This document shows positions 45,586 to 56,254 of a DNA stretch of 64,000 nucleotides, one piece after another. Position 1 is the first letter of the stretch. Each line of letters starts with the position of its first letter. The notes beneath the pieces are model-generated. The model was not told the origin of the DNA. It did no database searches and saw only the letters and a program-made list of their open reading frames with translations. The translations under genes and the position numbers were made by a program. Source of the stretch: JBDHUW01 sp964642385 (GTDB taxonomy: Bacteria > Patescibacteriota > Gracilibacteria > Absconditabacterales > Absconditicoccaceae); the NCBI GenBank assembly GCA_964642385.1, contig CAZXON010000004.1, positions 1 through 64,000 on the forward strand. The letters are read 5' to 3'.

Positions 45586-45852
45586 CTAGTTAGTAATGAT
45601 GGTTAGTTTATTATTAGCACAATATGCAATTCAACCATTTATAGTAAGTTGAGTTTTGTGTTCTTTATATGCTTCTAAATCCTTATATTCTTTATTTTCT
45701 TCCCATGTTACATCTCAAGACTGTAAAGCTGTTATAAGTTGCATATGACCTGGTAAAATTTCTAACTGTCAATCCAACCCAGGAATAGTAACCTGAATAA
45801 GGTTTTTCTGTATAAAAATACTATCTGGGCTTACAAGGTGTAGTGAGATCAT
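45586..45852 (-). CDS. atpC: ATP synthase epsilon subunit, beta-sandwich domain only
   Basis: 88 residues matching the epsilon N-terminal domain: 'TIPGLDGQLEILPGHMQLIT' and 'GGIAYCANNKLTIIT'. The C-terminal two-helix inhibitory domain (usual total about 130) is missing, so helix-mediated inhibition is unlikely. First of the ATP synthase genes. Confidence 0.85.
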
Positions 45853-45936
45853 AATTTTTTGGAAAAAAAATAAGATATCAAACTTCTTATAATTATTTGA
45901 TACCCAAGTTGCAAGTGTATTTCGTCTGTCTTTAAA

Positions 45937-46728
45937 TTATTGTTTTTTTGAAAATTCTTTTAATCAGTCTTTGTATCATAGATCAAAGGCTTTTTTCATC
46001 TCTTTTTTGTTGATATCAAGTGTCTTTAAGGTAAGCTCTCTATTAAAAAGGTGATCAGGAATGTCTAATTTCCCCAGAGAGGGTCATCTTGTAAGAATGC
46101 CAAAAGTGACAGAAAGTACATCTAATATGTTTGTTAGTTTAGGGTTTTCAGCATATTGATTCAGGAATATTCATATTATTTTATGATTGGGATATTTTTT
46201 TCTTGCTATTTCTACAGGAAAATTGTTAAGTACTCATCCATCAATAAGGCACATATTGTTGTAATCTATAGGTGGGAAAACACCTGGAATTGCCATACTT
46301 CACAGGAGTGGTTCATACAGCGGCCCTTCTTTAACAAGTACGAATGCTGATTTTTTGCTATCAACAGCTCATATATATATTTTTTTTGATAGTTCTTCAA
46401 AGGTTTTTGGAAGTTGTTTTTTGAAAAGATCAAGCATTGTATCAGAGGAAAGAAGGCTTTTTTTTCAACTAATCCCAAGTGTTTTCCAAGAAAATATTGT
46501 AAAATTATATCAAAAATTGTAAATTTCTTCAGCCGAATAGCCAGCTGCCCAAAATGATGCAATTATTGCGCCGACGCTTACTCCATAAATAGCATCAATC
46601 TTCTTTTTGAGCTCTAACTCTTCAAGTGCTTTCAAAATCCCAAGCGCGTAAAAGCCCCTCGTGCCTCATCCTGAGATAACAAGCGTATATTTTTGGCTCT
46701 TTTCTAATAGATTGTTCAGAATACTCAT
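45937..46728 (-). CDS. Patatin-like phospholipase
   Basis: 263 residues. Oxyanion loop 'ISGGGTRGFYALGILKALEE', nucleophile elbow 'IYGVSVGAIIASFWAAG' (GxSxG), and the dyad Asp in 'CLIDGGVLNNFPVEIARKKY' (DGG). It probably hydrolyses acyl esters of phospholipids or lysophospholipids. It lies upstream of atpC with a gap of 84 bases and the same orientation, so it may share the ATP synthase transcript. Confidence 0.9.
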
Positions 46729-46968
46729 ACAGCATACCATACTTATTGAGCTTATAAATGCAATATTTTTTTAAGATACCTTTTCCTATGCACGAGAGAA
46801 TTAAATCATATTTATCCATCTTAATTTACTCAGTTAAAGCATATAACAACACAATATTATAGGATGTCAATTTGACTATTGAGAAATTTGTTTTGTATTT
46901 GTTGTAATCCTAGACAAAAAATGTATTTTCTTTATTATTAATTGTATCTTTAAAAGCCTTACGGTCTA
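46729..46968. promoter_or_regulatory. Divergent intergenic region (patatin / pilB)
   Basis: 240 AT-rich bases with no gene, between two divergent genes. Must hold promoters for the patatin-ATP synthase operon and for pilB. A TTGACT at about 46870 is a possible -35 box for the plus strand, but I cannot fix a -10 with confidence. Confidence 0.4.
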
Positions 46969-48549
46969 ATGAAAAACACTCTCCAAAAAACTATTTTAGA
47001 AAATAAAGACGTTCAAGCGTTACTGCCTGATTTTTCGTTACTTAGATTGTTGAGTAGAGAACAAGCCACGAGCGCAGAAGCACTTGTTTTTGATAGAGAA
47101 AAAAACGTACTAGCTATATTGACAACAAATCAAAAACCTGAGTTATTACAAAATATTTTAGGACAATTGAGCGCCAAAAAATTTAAATATCAAATCTACT
47201 ATACTGATCCAGCTTCTTTTCAAGTCGCCGTATCTTGGTATGATCAAATGGAAATGCAAGAAGCACTTGTCGCTCAAAAAAAGCAAGAAAAAGCAGAAGC
47301 TACCGGTTCTTCTGCAGAGGCGTTATTGCAAGAACTATACAATAAAAGAAATGATTTTGACGATGGTGGTTTTATCAATGAGATGATTAAATTAACGTTT
47401 CAAGCTGGAGCATCGGATCTCCATTTCCAGCCCCAAGAAAATGGTATTCTTATGCGTATGAGAAGAGATGGTGTCTTGAAAAATCTTCTTACATTCACTC
47501 ATGCTGAGTTTAAAAAATACCTGTTGAAAATAAAATTTATGGCTGGTACAAAAATGAATATCGATTATTTGCCACAAGATGGAAGATTCGATTTCAAGGT
47601 GCTTGGTTTGAATAATCAAGAAAAGAAAATTGATGTGAGAGTTTCGATTATGCCTTGACTGAGAGGAGAAGGAATCGTAATGAGATTTCTAGATTCACAA
47701 GAGGGGTATAAGACGTTTACGGACATTTGATTTTCAACTGCGCAAATAGAAGTTTTAAAAACGAATCTTAACAAAAACTTTTGAATGATTTTGTTGACAT
47801 GACCGACGTGATCTGGTAAGACAACAACATTATATAGCATGCTCCATTATCTCAATCAACCTGGAAGAAAAATTATCACCTTGGAGAATCCGGTAGAATA
47901 CGAAATGCCTGGCGTGGAGCAATCACAGATAAATCCTGATAAATGATACTCTTTTGAGGAATGACTCGCCGCAATTCTTCGTCATGACCCAGATATTATT
48001 ATGGTGTGAGAAATTAGATCTGCAGAAACTGCAGAAATCGCTTTTAATGCTGCTCTTACATGACATTTGGTATTGGCGACAGTCCATACAAATACATCAA
48101 CAGAAGCCATCACGAGATTGCTAAATTTGGGTATCAAGCCATATATGCTTGCTCCTGCCTTAAATATGGTTATCTGACAAAGACTTGTTCGTAGATTACA
48201 TACTTGTATGACATACAGAGAAGCATCTATGGCTGAAAATGCCGAGATCAAAAGCGTTATCCGTGGCATAAAAGATATCTCTCCTTCTACGGAAGTTGTT
48301 TTTGATGGGAAACTTTCTCAATCAGTTTGATGTGATGAGTGCCTGGGTGATGGGTATAAAGGAAGAATGGCGGCACTAGAACTACTTGAGGTGACAAACG
48401 AACTGAGAAATATGATTGTAGAAAATAAGTCAACGATGGAAATATATGGTGCGCTTCGTCAATCAGGCTTTCTAACGATGAAAGAAGACGCATTTATGAA
48501 GATGTTACAAGGTAAAACAACGTTGGATGAGATAAGAAGAGTTTTATAA
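46969..48549 (+). CDS. pilB: Type IV pilus assembly ATPase PilB / GspE family
   Basis: 526 residues. N-terminal domain to about 140, then 'AGASDLHFQPQENGILMRMR', Walker A 'LTGPTGSGKTTTLYSM', Asp box 'ENPVEYEMPGVEQ', Walker B 'LRHDPDIIMVGEIRSAETAE', and His box 'LVLATVHTNTSTEAITRLLN'. A zinc-binding Cys set is partly kept ('LHTC', 'CDEC'). It powers pilus extension. No other pil gene is in the window. Confidence 0.93.
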
Positions 48550-48567
48550 GTAGACATCGGTAAAAAC

Positions 48568-49263
48568 ATGGATACACTAAAAATAATATGACATAGGGGA
48601 GTGGCTTGATTAGCGCTAGAAAATACACTTTCCAGTTTTCAAAAAGCTGTTGAATTGGGCGTGGATTATATAGAGGCAGACATTCGAGAACTTGCTGATG
48701 GGAATCACATTATCTTTCATGATCACTTACTAAGCAGACTTTGTAACATCCATGAAAGGATATCAGGCAAAACTCTAGATGAAATAAAAGCAATCACTCT
48801 TTCAAGTGGAGAAAAAATCATGACCTTGGAGGAGTATCTGGATTGGGTAAGCAAATATGATGTTTCCACCCTTTTTGAATTGAAATGAGTTAGCAACACT
48901 AAGATAATATATGAAAAAATTAACAAAGTCTTACATTATGAAAAATATGCGATCCAATCTTTTTTTCACGACCAAATGTCATCTCTAAAAATCCTTGATC
49001 AAAATATTATGACCTGATTGTTGTTTGAGTGAGCTTTTGAAAATATTGATGAATATCTCAGCTCGAGTAGTGCTGATTTTGTGGGAGTCTGATTCGAAAG
49101 TGTGACGCCAGATTTTATAAAAGCCATTAAAAGGTCAGATAAAAAAATAGCGTTTTGGACCATAGATAATGTGCTTGATTTAGAAGACGCATTAGAATAT
49201 GAACCGTGGGCGTTAATATCAAATAGACCTGACATCCTTTTAGAGGCGATACAAAACCACTAG
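48568..49263 (+). CDS. Glycerophosphodiester phosphodiesterase
   Basis: 231 residues. GDPD signatures 'IIGHRGVAGLALENTLSSF' (HRG, ENT), 'DYIEADIRELADGNHIIFHD' (E-x-D, HD), and the end 'IAFWTIDNVLDLED' (W-T). It splits glycerophosphodiesters into sn-glycerol-3-phosphate and an alcohol, which could recycle host lipid head groups and feed phospholipid synthesis. 18 bases after pilB. Confidence 0.9.
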
Positions 49264-49318
49264 TATATTTCACATTTTTCTCTATACTGGTGATTGTTTA
49301 TATTTTATTTTTACGCGC

Positions 49319-49510
49319 ATGAAATCTTTTACGGATGTCAAAGTCATTGTCGCTTTAATAGTTGTTGCAATTGCTTTTTTCTTCATTGGATCACAGTATA
49401 GATTACAACAAATTAGGCAAGCTTTTGTAAAATCATTTAGCGAATTTAGCGCATGATTATGAACGTGAGCAATAAATACATGATCTACTACAACAGGTTT
49501 TAACCAATAA
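49319..49510 (+). CDS. Small membrane protein (63 aa)
   Basis: One membrane helix at residues 8-24 ('VIVALIVVAIAFFFIG'), then a Gly/Thr/Asn-rich tail with four TGA glycines. 8 bases before truD. No family. Confidence 0.55.
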
Positions 49511-49518
49511 TATATTTG

Positions 49519-50613
49519 ATGACGTACTTCCAAACAAAACTACACCCTGAAGATTTTATTGTTACTGAGATCTTAGCAAAAGAACCAACTGGTACCTGAG
49601 ATTTTCACTATATTTTGTTTCAAAAAAAGTGACTTACAACTTTTTTGTTTGTGGATCTTATGATGAAAGAGTTTGGTCTCAACAGAAACACTATTGGGAT
49701 TGCAGGATTAAAAGATAAAAACGCGATCACCAGACAGCGAATAAGTATCTCTAAACGTGATGCTTTTAAAGAATGTGGTGGGATAAACAATCTTCTTGCA
49801 TGGATTCGTAAGAAAGGCAAGGTGATTTCTGCTACCTATGGTGATCACATCTTGAAAGTAGGTGAAAATACAGGAAACCATTTTGATTTGGTGCTCGTGC
49901 CAAACGCGGACAGTGTTGACACAAGATGACATGAAAACACGAAGCATTGAGATAAAACAAAAAAACCAAATCCTACAAAAAAAACACAAACTGCTGCTGA
50001 AAAGCTTTTCTCTCATTGGGATAGAAATGATGAAGATACTATCCAATTCAAAGAGAAGATTGCAAATATTTTAAACCAAATAGAAAAGAAAGGACTACCA
50101 AATTATTTTGGAGAGCAGCGTTTTTGACGTTTTGGATCAAATCGACAAGTCGGTTTTGATTTGCTTTCAGGCACTATTCGCAATATTAAATGAGATAAAA
50201 ACACACTTGTTGAAAAAAGATTTAAGGTGCAAGCATTTTCTAGCTATGTGTTTAACGAGTATCTGAAAGAAAGAGAGAAAAAATGATTATTATATACCCG
50301 CATTCCTTGAGATATCCTTTGAAAAGATAAGAAAACTGTTACGGGCCCTGTTCCATGAGATGATCTTGCCCTTGCGGGGCAAGATGCTGCGACTCTTGAG
50401 AAGGAGGTCTTTTCAAAAGTCGGTTTGTCGCAGCAAATCATGAATCGCTTCAAAACCTTTGGATTGTTTTGAATTCGTCGTCCGATTTTAATGTATCCTA
50501 CAAATATCAAGCATACCTGGCGTGGTAAACTGCTTATGCTTTCATTTGATTTGCCAGCAGGAGCATATGCAACCACACTGATTGAATATGTAGAAAAAGA
50601 GTTGAGAAAGTAA
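49519..50613 (+). CDS. truD: tRNA pseudouridine synthase D
   Basis: 364 residues. TruD motifs: 'HPEDFIVTEIL', the catalytic 'GIAGLKDKNAITRQRIS' (Asp of KDK), 'LPNYFGEQRFGRFGSN', and the C-terminal 'RPILMYPTNIKH'. It makes pseudouridine 13 in tRNA-Glu in E. coli. TGA is Gly in many places. The last gene before an intergenic region with copy B of the dispersed element. Confidence 0.92.
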
Positions 50614-50746
50614 TTTCCAATCATCCTAAATCTGTTTAAAATTTCCACATCTTAAACACCTTTCCACTTTATCGTAAGGAAGACAATTTTTTTGATATAT
50701 ATTTTTACTGGATTATGTTATGCGATTGGTTATATTGATATTGTGT

Positions 50747-50940
50747 TTTTAGATTATAGAAAAATTTAAGCATAATGATCATTAATTATAAATTGTTAAT
50801 GATTAATTGAATCAGTGAAGCTGGTGATGTCAGGAGAGCCGGTTCTTGGACAACATATACATAGACTATCCATACTCACCACTTTGTTTCTTTTCTTTCT
50901 GCAAGCAGATAAAAGAGTCAGGTTCAGAGGCATATTTTAT
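50747..50940. repeat. Dispersed intergenic element, copy B
   Basis: Left block TTTTAGATTATA, then a TTAATGAT palindromic stretch (TCATTAA...TTAATGA), an insert of about 95 bases, and the right block TTTCTGCAAGC, ATAAAAGAG, GTTCAGAG, ATATTTTAT. The whole gap 50614-50954 has no convincing gene. A 29-codon frame from 50778 (MIINYKLLMINGISEAGDVR...) exists in code 25 and could be a leader peptide. Confidence 0.55.
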
Positions 50941-50954
50941 ATAAGATAATATAG

Positions 50955-51689
50955 ATGATAGACGCCATGCAGGATAGCCAGCAAAACAAGGAAGAAACCC
51001 GCTTAGACAAAAATGGACAGAGCATTTCTAATCAAAAAAAACGTCTCACTACAGCAAAAACATTGCGTCGTATTGGTTTGTGGATACTTAGTTTACTTAT
51101 TATATTCGCGCTTATGATCAGTTTGTGGTATCAGCTTTTCTTTTTACGTTTGCCAAAACGTTCTATAGTAGAGGATCCAAATGTGTTTCTTTCCCCTGCA
51201 AACGGGAAAATAATTGCAATTACTAAAGAGCCAACGACGCCTTTGGAAAAGAAACATAGGGTGGTTATTGAAGATGCTATGCGTGATACCTGAACGGGGA
51301 GTACAATGGTTTCGATCATGATGACGCCATTTAATGTGCATTATCAAAGACTACCGCAAACAAGCACGCTTCTTAAACAAGACTATCACACAGGCAAATT
51401 CTTAAATGCTATTTCAAATCCTGATGCTAGTTTTGTCAATGAGTATAATGCAATGTTGTTTGAAACAAAAGATGGAATAAAATATAAGGTTGTGCAAATT
51501 GCTGGTAAGCTAGCGAGAAGAATTGTAAGTTTAGTTAAACCGCTTGATGCTCTAAAACAAGGTGATGTAATTGGTCTTATTAAGTTTGGTAGCCAAGTAA
51601 CTGTTATTTTCGATAAAAATGTTGAAGTTACAGCCAGAATTGGTGAGGTTGTCCATGAATGAGTTAGTGTGATTGGAAAGAAAAAATAA
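50955..51689 (+). CDS. psd: Phosphatidylserine decarboxylase (short/archaetidylserine type)
   Basis: 244 residues. A basic N-terminal tail is followed by a membrane helix near residues 40-60, then 'FFLRLPKRSIVEDPN' and 'FLSPANGKIIAI' (family SPADGxV), 'MMTPFNVHYQRLPQ' (MxxxdVHvnR), and the C-terminal 'LIKFGSQVTVIF', where the self-cleaving Gly-Ser makes the pyruvoyl group. It converts PS to PE. The ATG is 14 bases after element copy B. Confidence 0.88.
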
Positions 51690-51756
51690 AAAATAGTTCA
51701 AGACTGATTAATCTCTGTGATTTAAGAAAAGTCTTTATATTTTCTTTCATATAGCC

Positions 51757-52035
51757 ATGATTAATAAAAAAAGACTTGCTTTGACATTTGCTCTTCTGGC
51801 TACAGTTGCAAAAGGTTTATTTACATTGTTGGTTCGGATTATTCCCTCTGGTATGCAATCATTTGTTGATTGGGTAGCAAAGATGCATTTTATACAACCA
51901 ATTATAACACTTAAGCCCGTTATCTTTTTTGATGCTATAATTATGCTTTTCCTTAGCTTTATTATAGCATATTGTATTTGATTTGTTTTCGCTTGAGTAT
52001 TTAATCAAATTGCAAGGAAGGGGAAAATAAAATAA
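51757..52035 (+). CDS. Small two-helix membrane protein (92 aa)
   Basis: Two hydrophobic segments (residues 6-24 and 65-88) flank a short loop, with a basic C-terminus ('NQIARKGKIK'). Layout resembles DUF5676-type small membrane proteins, but no motif is decisive. 67 bases after psd. Confidence 0.55.
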
Positions 52036-52055
52036 TATTTTTGTATGTACTCAAC

Positions 52056-52421
52056 ATGGACGAAGGTACTAGAAGCGCAATAGTTGCTGACCTAAGAAAG
52101 ATAGTAGAGGATTACTCTTTTTTGTCGGCTCGTTATGACCCAATTCATTCAAATCCATGGTTTATAAGCTATTCTTACAAAAAAAACAACATAAAAAAGG
52201 TTTTGTTTTGGATCAATTTTTATCCTAAAAAGAATTTTGTCTCATTTGTCTTTGATAATTGCAACAATGGGGTAGTGGAGCAATATCCAATATTGCTATT
52301 GGCAGCTGATGAGAAAACCAACAATATTATGAAAATAAAAATATTTTCTTTGCAAGATATTCAAAAAAAAAGTATAGAAGAGTTAGTTAAACTGTATGTG
52401 CAAGTTGTCCAAGAAAAATAA
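52056..52421 (+). CDS. Hypothetical protein (121 aa)
   Basis: ATG at 52056 preferred over an upstream in-frame TTG at 52041 (5 codons earlier). Mixed alpha/beta with no membrane segment ('NPWFISYSYKKNNIKKVLFW', 'FVSFVFDNCNNGVVEQYPIL'). No TGA codons. Unrecognised. Confidence 0.55.
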   Translation: MDEGTRSAIVADLRKIVEDYSFLSARYDPIHSNPWFISYSYKKNNIKKVLFWINFYPKKNFVSFVFDNCNNGVVEQYPILLLAADEKTNNIMKIKIFSLQDIQKKSIEELVKLYVQVVQEK

Positions 52422-52445
52422 AAAAAGGGCGGTATGTGTGCCCTT
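52411..52445 (-). terminator. Intrinsic terminator for the dCMP deaminase transcript
   Basis: On the minus strand, AAGGGC / GCCCTT with a 9-base loop is followed by TTTTTTTATTTTT. The minus gene ends about 100 bases upstream of it, beyond element copy C. Confidence 0.6.
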
Positions 52446-52467
52446 AGAGAAAATATAATATAAAAAA

Positions 52468-52547
52468 TTTTAGATTATAGGGAAACCAAAACAATAGTTA
52501 ATGATTTCTGCAAGCGAAGAATTGAGCCTCGTTCAGAGGTGTTTTTT
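52468..52547. repeat. Dispersed intergenic element, copy C (shortest)
   Basis: TTTTAGATTATA, a CCAAAACAAT stretch and TTAATGAT are joined directly to TTTCTGCAAGC and GTTCAGAG, with no insert. It touches the stop codon of the dCMP deaminase gene. Because it lacks an insert, it may show the minimal element. Confidence 0.55.
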
Positions 52548-53061
52548 AGTATGTTTGCACGCCGTTTTCTAAATATATTACTTCTATGCCAGCATTTTTA
52601 AAGATTTCTTCACTTCGTTCTGCTGCATGGTATTTCTTCTCACATACGACTCTTTTAATGCCACTTGCAACAATTAAGTGCGCGCAGTGTCTAACATAGC
52701 AAGGAGTCATTTTCGTATATAGTGTAGATCCATCAAGTTCAATACCTTGGCGAGCAGCATTTGCAATTGCATTTAGCTCAGCGCACCCATTTCTCATGCA
52801 ATGTTCTTTTTCATCATCATGTTCATCTTCGACAGTCCACATTTGATGACCAACTTCGTCACACTTTGGGCTTCCATTTGGCGAATCTACATAGCCAGTA
52901 GATAATACTTGATTGTTTTTTACTATAACACATCAACTTCTACCACGGTCGCAGGTGCCTTTTTCTCCAACTACACGGCAAATATCCATAAAATAGACAT
53001 CTCGTGAAATATCTTCAGGTTTTAGGTGTCCACTGTCTTTTAGAGTACCTTGTTGAATCAT
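52546..53061 (-). CDS. dCMP deaminase-like (ComEB family) with altered zinc motif
   Basis: 171 residues. Layout of a deoxycytidylate deaminase ('DRGRSGCVIVKNNQVLSTGY'). The active-site motif is 'CAELNAIANAARQG' where HAE is expected, and the second motif is 'TPCYVRHCAHLIVASGIKRV', with four residues between the Cys instead of two. It could still bind zinc through three Cys (or via His). It would supply dUMP for dTMP synthesis. Confidence 0.85.
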
Positions 53062-53257
53062 TGTTTCCTTTAGGAATAAAGCTATCATAAGTATATACCT
53101 TTCATCAAATAATGCAAAAAATTATCATTCTAGTCCATTTTGTGGTTTTTAAGGCAGAGGAGGAGTGCTAACCTATCCAAGTATTTGTTTTTATATACTA
53201 CCCTTCATATAGAAATTTGTTTTTATGATCGAAACATTGCGCACACAAGTTTTTTTC
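53062..53257. other. Intergenic, left of island
   Basis: 196 AT-rich bases upstream of the deaminase start and before the first 84-bp repeat. I see no gene. It must contain the deaminase promoter on the minus strand. Confidence 0.5.
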
Positions 53258-53341
53258 TAAAAAGCATAAATGTAAAAACTTATAAAACATTGATGACATC
53301 TATAAAAATACTATTTTAATGCATATTTTACCTTCTACAAT
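53258..53341 (+). repeat. 84-bp direct repeat, left copy
   Basis: Identical base for base to 61873-61956, in the same orientation. AT-rich, contains TTGATGACATC and TTTTAATGCATATTTTA. Sequence on both outer sides differs, so this is the full extent of the repeat. It bounds the lipid-gene island. Confidence 0.97.
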
Positions 53342-53655
53342 GTCATCTGAATTGCGTGATCGTGCGAATATTATTATAGTGACGTCTAAGAAGTTTTACT
53401 TTTTGGTCATATTTATATTATGCCTACTTGGGTAGAAAATTTCTGAACATAATCTATAAATATTCCTTATTTTAAGAATTGAGCACATGCCACACGGTTA
53501 GTAGATACTTCATAAAAAGTTCAAACTAAATCATTGGATTTATTAATGTGTATATGTATTATTCAAATATAAAAGAGTGTAAATGACCTAAAAAACGACA
53601 TGAGAATTACTTACTTGGAGAAGAAAATAATGTTTTATATTTATACCTATATATC
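53342..53655. other. Left-end spacer of the island
   Basis: 314 bases without a supported gene. A 31-codon frame starts with ATG at the repeat edge (53340) and ends at TAG 53433 (MSSELRDRANIIIVTSKKFY... with a hydrophobic end); it may be a remnant. The promoter of the island operon should be here; no motif is clear. Confidence 0.4.
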
Positions 53656-54537
53656 ATGAAAAAAATTATACTAGTATTGGTTTCTCTTGTTGTATGATGA
53701 TGAGCTTATTACTTTTTTACTATGGGGACGTACTGACTACAGTTTTCAGAAAAATCTTTTAAGGGAAGTTTTATTGAACCTCGTTTCGTTAGGCAGATTG
53801 TAAAAACAGATGTGCATGCTCCTGTTCATATTGAGCAAGAGAAATACACAGCATCAGGAACCCAGTATTTTAACTTGCTTAATGAACAATCTGAAAACCT
53901 AGAAAAAATACTTAATAATAGTTGAATTAATGAGATTGCGTATTTGTTTTTTGATGACTTTGGTAACTATGGTGTTACTGCTGTTATTGATCAGTGAAAA
54001 TTTATTTTCTATAATGAAATCAAAAAAGATATCACGCCAACACTTTCTGCTCAAATTTCAACTAATCAACTAAATTTGCTTTTGATGATGATATGAGATG
54101 GGCAGTTAGATAACCATGAAGAACTTGCTATTGCTGATTTCTTATTGGTGCCGTTGTTTGAAAGATTATACCAAACACCTGCTCTTTATGAGGCAAGCAA
54201 TATATCGAGGAGTCAGTTTGATAATATTATGCAGTTTGAAATAAAAACAGATAAACCTGTTGATAATTATTGATATGTCTTAGAACTTGCTGTTACTGTT
54301 GTAAATGCAGATGGACAAATGTTTGTGAAAAAATGAAAATATGGAAATCCAGATGCGTTGTATAGTTTTTCGTATGCTGATGCTTTAGAACTATATAAAA
54401 TGATAACACTGCAACTATCATCAGCAACAAATGATGCTGAAACAATAAGAATTGCTACCGATATCTTTATGATATTACAACGCAATAAATCATTTGAAAG
54501 AGCTGATCATCTAAAACGTGCGCTATGGAAGGACTAA
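53656..54537 (+). CDS. Membrane-anchored hypothetical protein (293 aa)
   Basis: N-terminal membrane helix or signal anchor (residues 2-22, 'IILVLVSLVVGGGAYYFFTM', with TGA glycines). The rest is soluble, acidic and mixed alpha/beta ('IAYLFFDDFGNYGVTAVIDQ', 'YVLELAVTVVNADGQ'). No family recognised. First gene of the island operon; overlaps the radical SAM gene by 13 bases. Confidence 0.65.
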
Positions 54538-55631
54538 AAGATCTATATCACCTTCCTTGGTCGGATCATGATAATCCAAACTGATGGATCGAACCAACAA
54601 CATACTGTCAATTAAAGTGTGTAGGATGTTATAGAGGATTAGATACTTGAAAAATATCAAATGTGCATTTGCCAATAGAAGTATTGAAAAAACAAATAGA
54701 CTCTTTTGTGCAGACAAGAAATGTGCAAACTATTTCTATTGCAGGATGAGAACCGCTTCTTTATCCGCATTTAGAAGAGCTTTTGTTGTATATAAAAAGC
54801 AAAAATCTGTACTCTATGCTCTATACAAATGGCATGGTGTTAAATCAAAAAAAACTAACTATTCTAAAGGAGGCCTGATTGACACAGTGCATTATCCATA
54901 TTAGTCCTGAGCAAGATAGACCCCAATGGAAAGGTAAAGATGATGTTTGACTTATGCAATTAAGAAACTCATATGTTGATATGTTTAGACAGGTAGGAGG
55001 AGTTGGATTGTGATTTATCATGCCTCTGTTTCAAGAAAACATAAGCTCTTTAGACGCAATAGTCCCCTTTGCAAGAAAGAACATAGACATTGTTAATTTG
55101 CTTGTGTTTACTGTTTGGAAGGATGTGCTTGCAGACACTGAAGAGCCTAAAACACACTTGCAGAATACTATGACATCTACCATTGTTGGTAGACTACAAA
55201 AAATGTCATATACGCCAGGCGCTTATCTACCAAAACTACAAGATAAAGATGCTCCTGCATGGTTAATGTCTATTGGGTTTGGGAGTGTGGAGAAGTATAT
55301 ATGAGATATTTCTAGTTGAGCTTATAAGGTATTGATGGAGAGATACCATAAATATAAAAAAAAATATTTTATTACAAAACCGCTTAGATCAATAAAAAAG
55401 AGTGCTCTTTTAAAACTTTTTATATCTAGTAAAATGTGGAAAGATTTTGGGAAACAGTTTTTTCAAAAAACAATTTCAATATATCCACAAACTATTTTAA
55501 TTATAGATCCTCCAAGACAGGCATGAGATTGGTGTGATGGCTGTCCAGATGTTATGTATATTTGAGATGCCCTCTATCCATCATGTATGATAAATAATTT
55601 TGAACCATATAAAGAGGTTTATATAAAGTAA
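54525..55631 (+). CDS. Radical SAM enzyme
   Basis: 368 residues. The cluster motif is 'TYCQLKCVGCYRG' near residue 28 (CxxxCxxC), followed by 'TISIAGGEPLLYPHLEELL' (GGE), and 'SMLYTNGMVLN'. A C-terminal Cys group 'DWCDGCPDVMYIGDALYPSC' could hold an auxiliary cluster, as in SPASM-like or HpnH-type enzymes. Within the island it may modify a lipid or isoprenoid. The substrate is unknown. Several glycines are TGA, including one of GGE. Confidence 0.85.
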
Positions 55632-55654
55632 TTTACATAAAGCAATAATGTATA

Positions 55655-56254
55655 ATGCGCACTATAACTTTTTTAGACAAAGAAACGCTTAATGTAGCAA
55701 ATTTTATCTCGCTTGTTGCAATTGTTCTGTGAGTCTTTTCAACAGTGCTGTTTTTTTCCAATCAATTATTGTTTTGAAGTGTATTGATGTTGATAGCATT
55801 CCTTTTAGATATTCTTGATGGGTTTGTTGCAAGAAAAATAAACATATTATCAAAAACATGAGCACTTCTTGATGTTATCGCTGATGTTTTTATATATATA
55901 ATGCCGATTGTTGCACTAGCACTGTGACAGTATAATGTAAGTGTAGTAATGGTGTTTTGTGTTGCTATATTTATCGTAGCATCAGTTATTAGACTTGCTG
56001 TTTTTGCAACTAGATGATTTGAGACTCTTCAATGAGCTCGTTATTATATTTGATTGCCTGTATATTTTAGTCATTTGTTATTTCTTGTTTTATTACTGCA
56101 CTGAGGAGTGTGGTTGTTAAATGGGTTAATGTTAATTTTTTCTTTTCTTATGGTTAGTAAAATACAAATTAAAAAACAAGGTATGCTTGTTTCCTTGATC
56201 CGATTTGCTGTTCTGTCAGGTTGCGTTCTCTATATCATAATAAAATGACTATAA
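55655..56254 (+). CDS. CDP-alcohol phosphatidyltransferase
   Basis: 199 residues, about five or six membrane helices. The full CDP-alcohol motif is present: 'DILDGFVARKINILSKTGAL' then 'LDVIAD' (DGxxARx8Gx3Dx3D). Such enzymes replace CMP of CDP-lipid with serine, glycerol-3-phosphate or inositol phosphate. With psd nearby, a PssA role (phosphatidylserine synthase) is most natural, but PgsA is possible. Overlaps the next gene by 10 bases. Confidence 0.87.

Noticed and set aside
45586..45852. Truncated or frameshifted atpC
   Set aside because: The frame ends cleanly with TAG and the single-domain form of epsilon is known in some bacteria, so it is probably intact.
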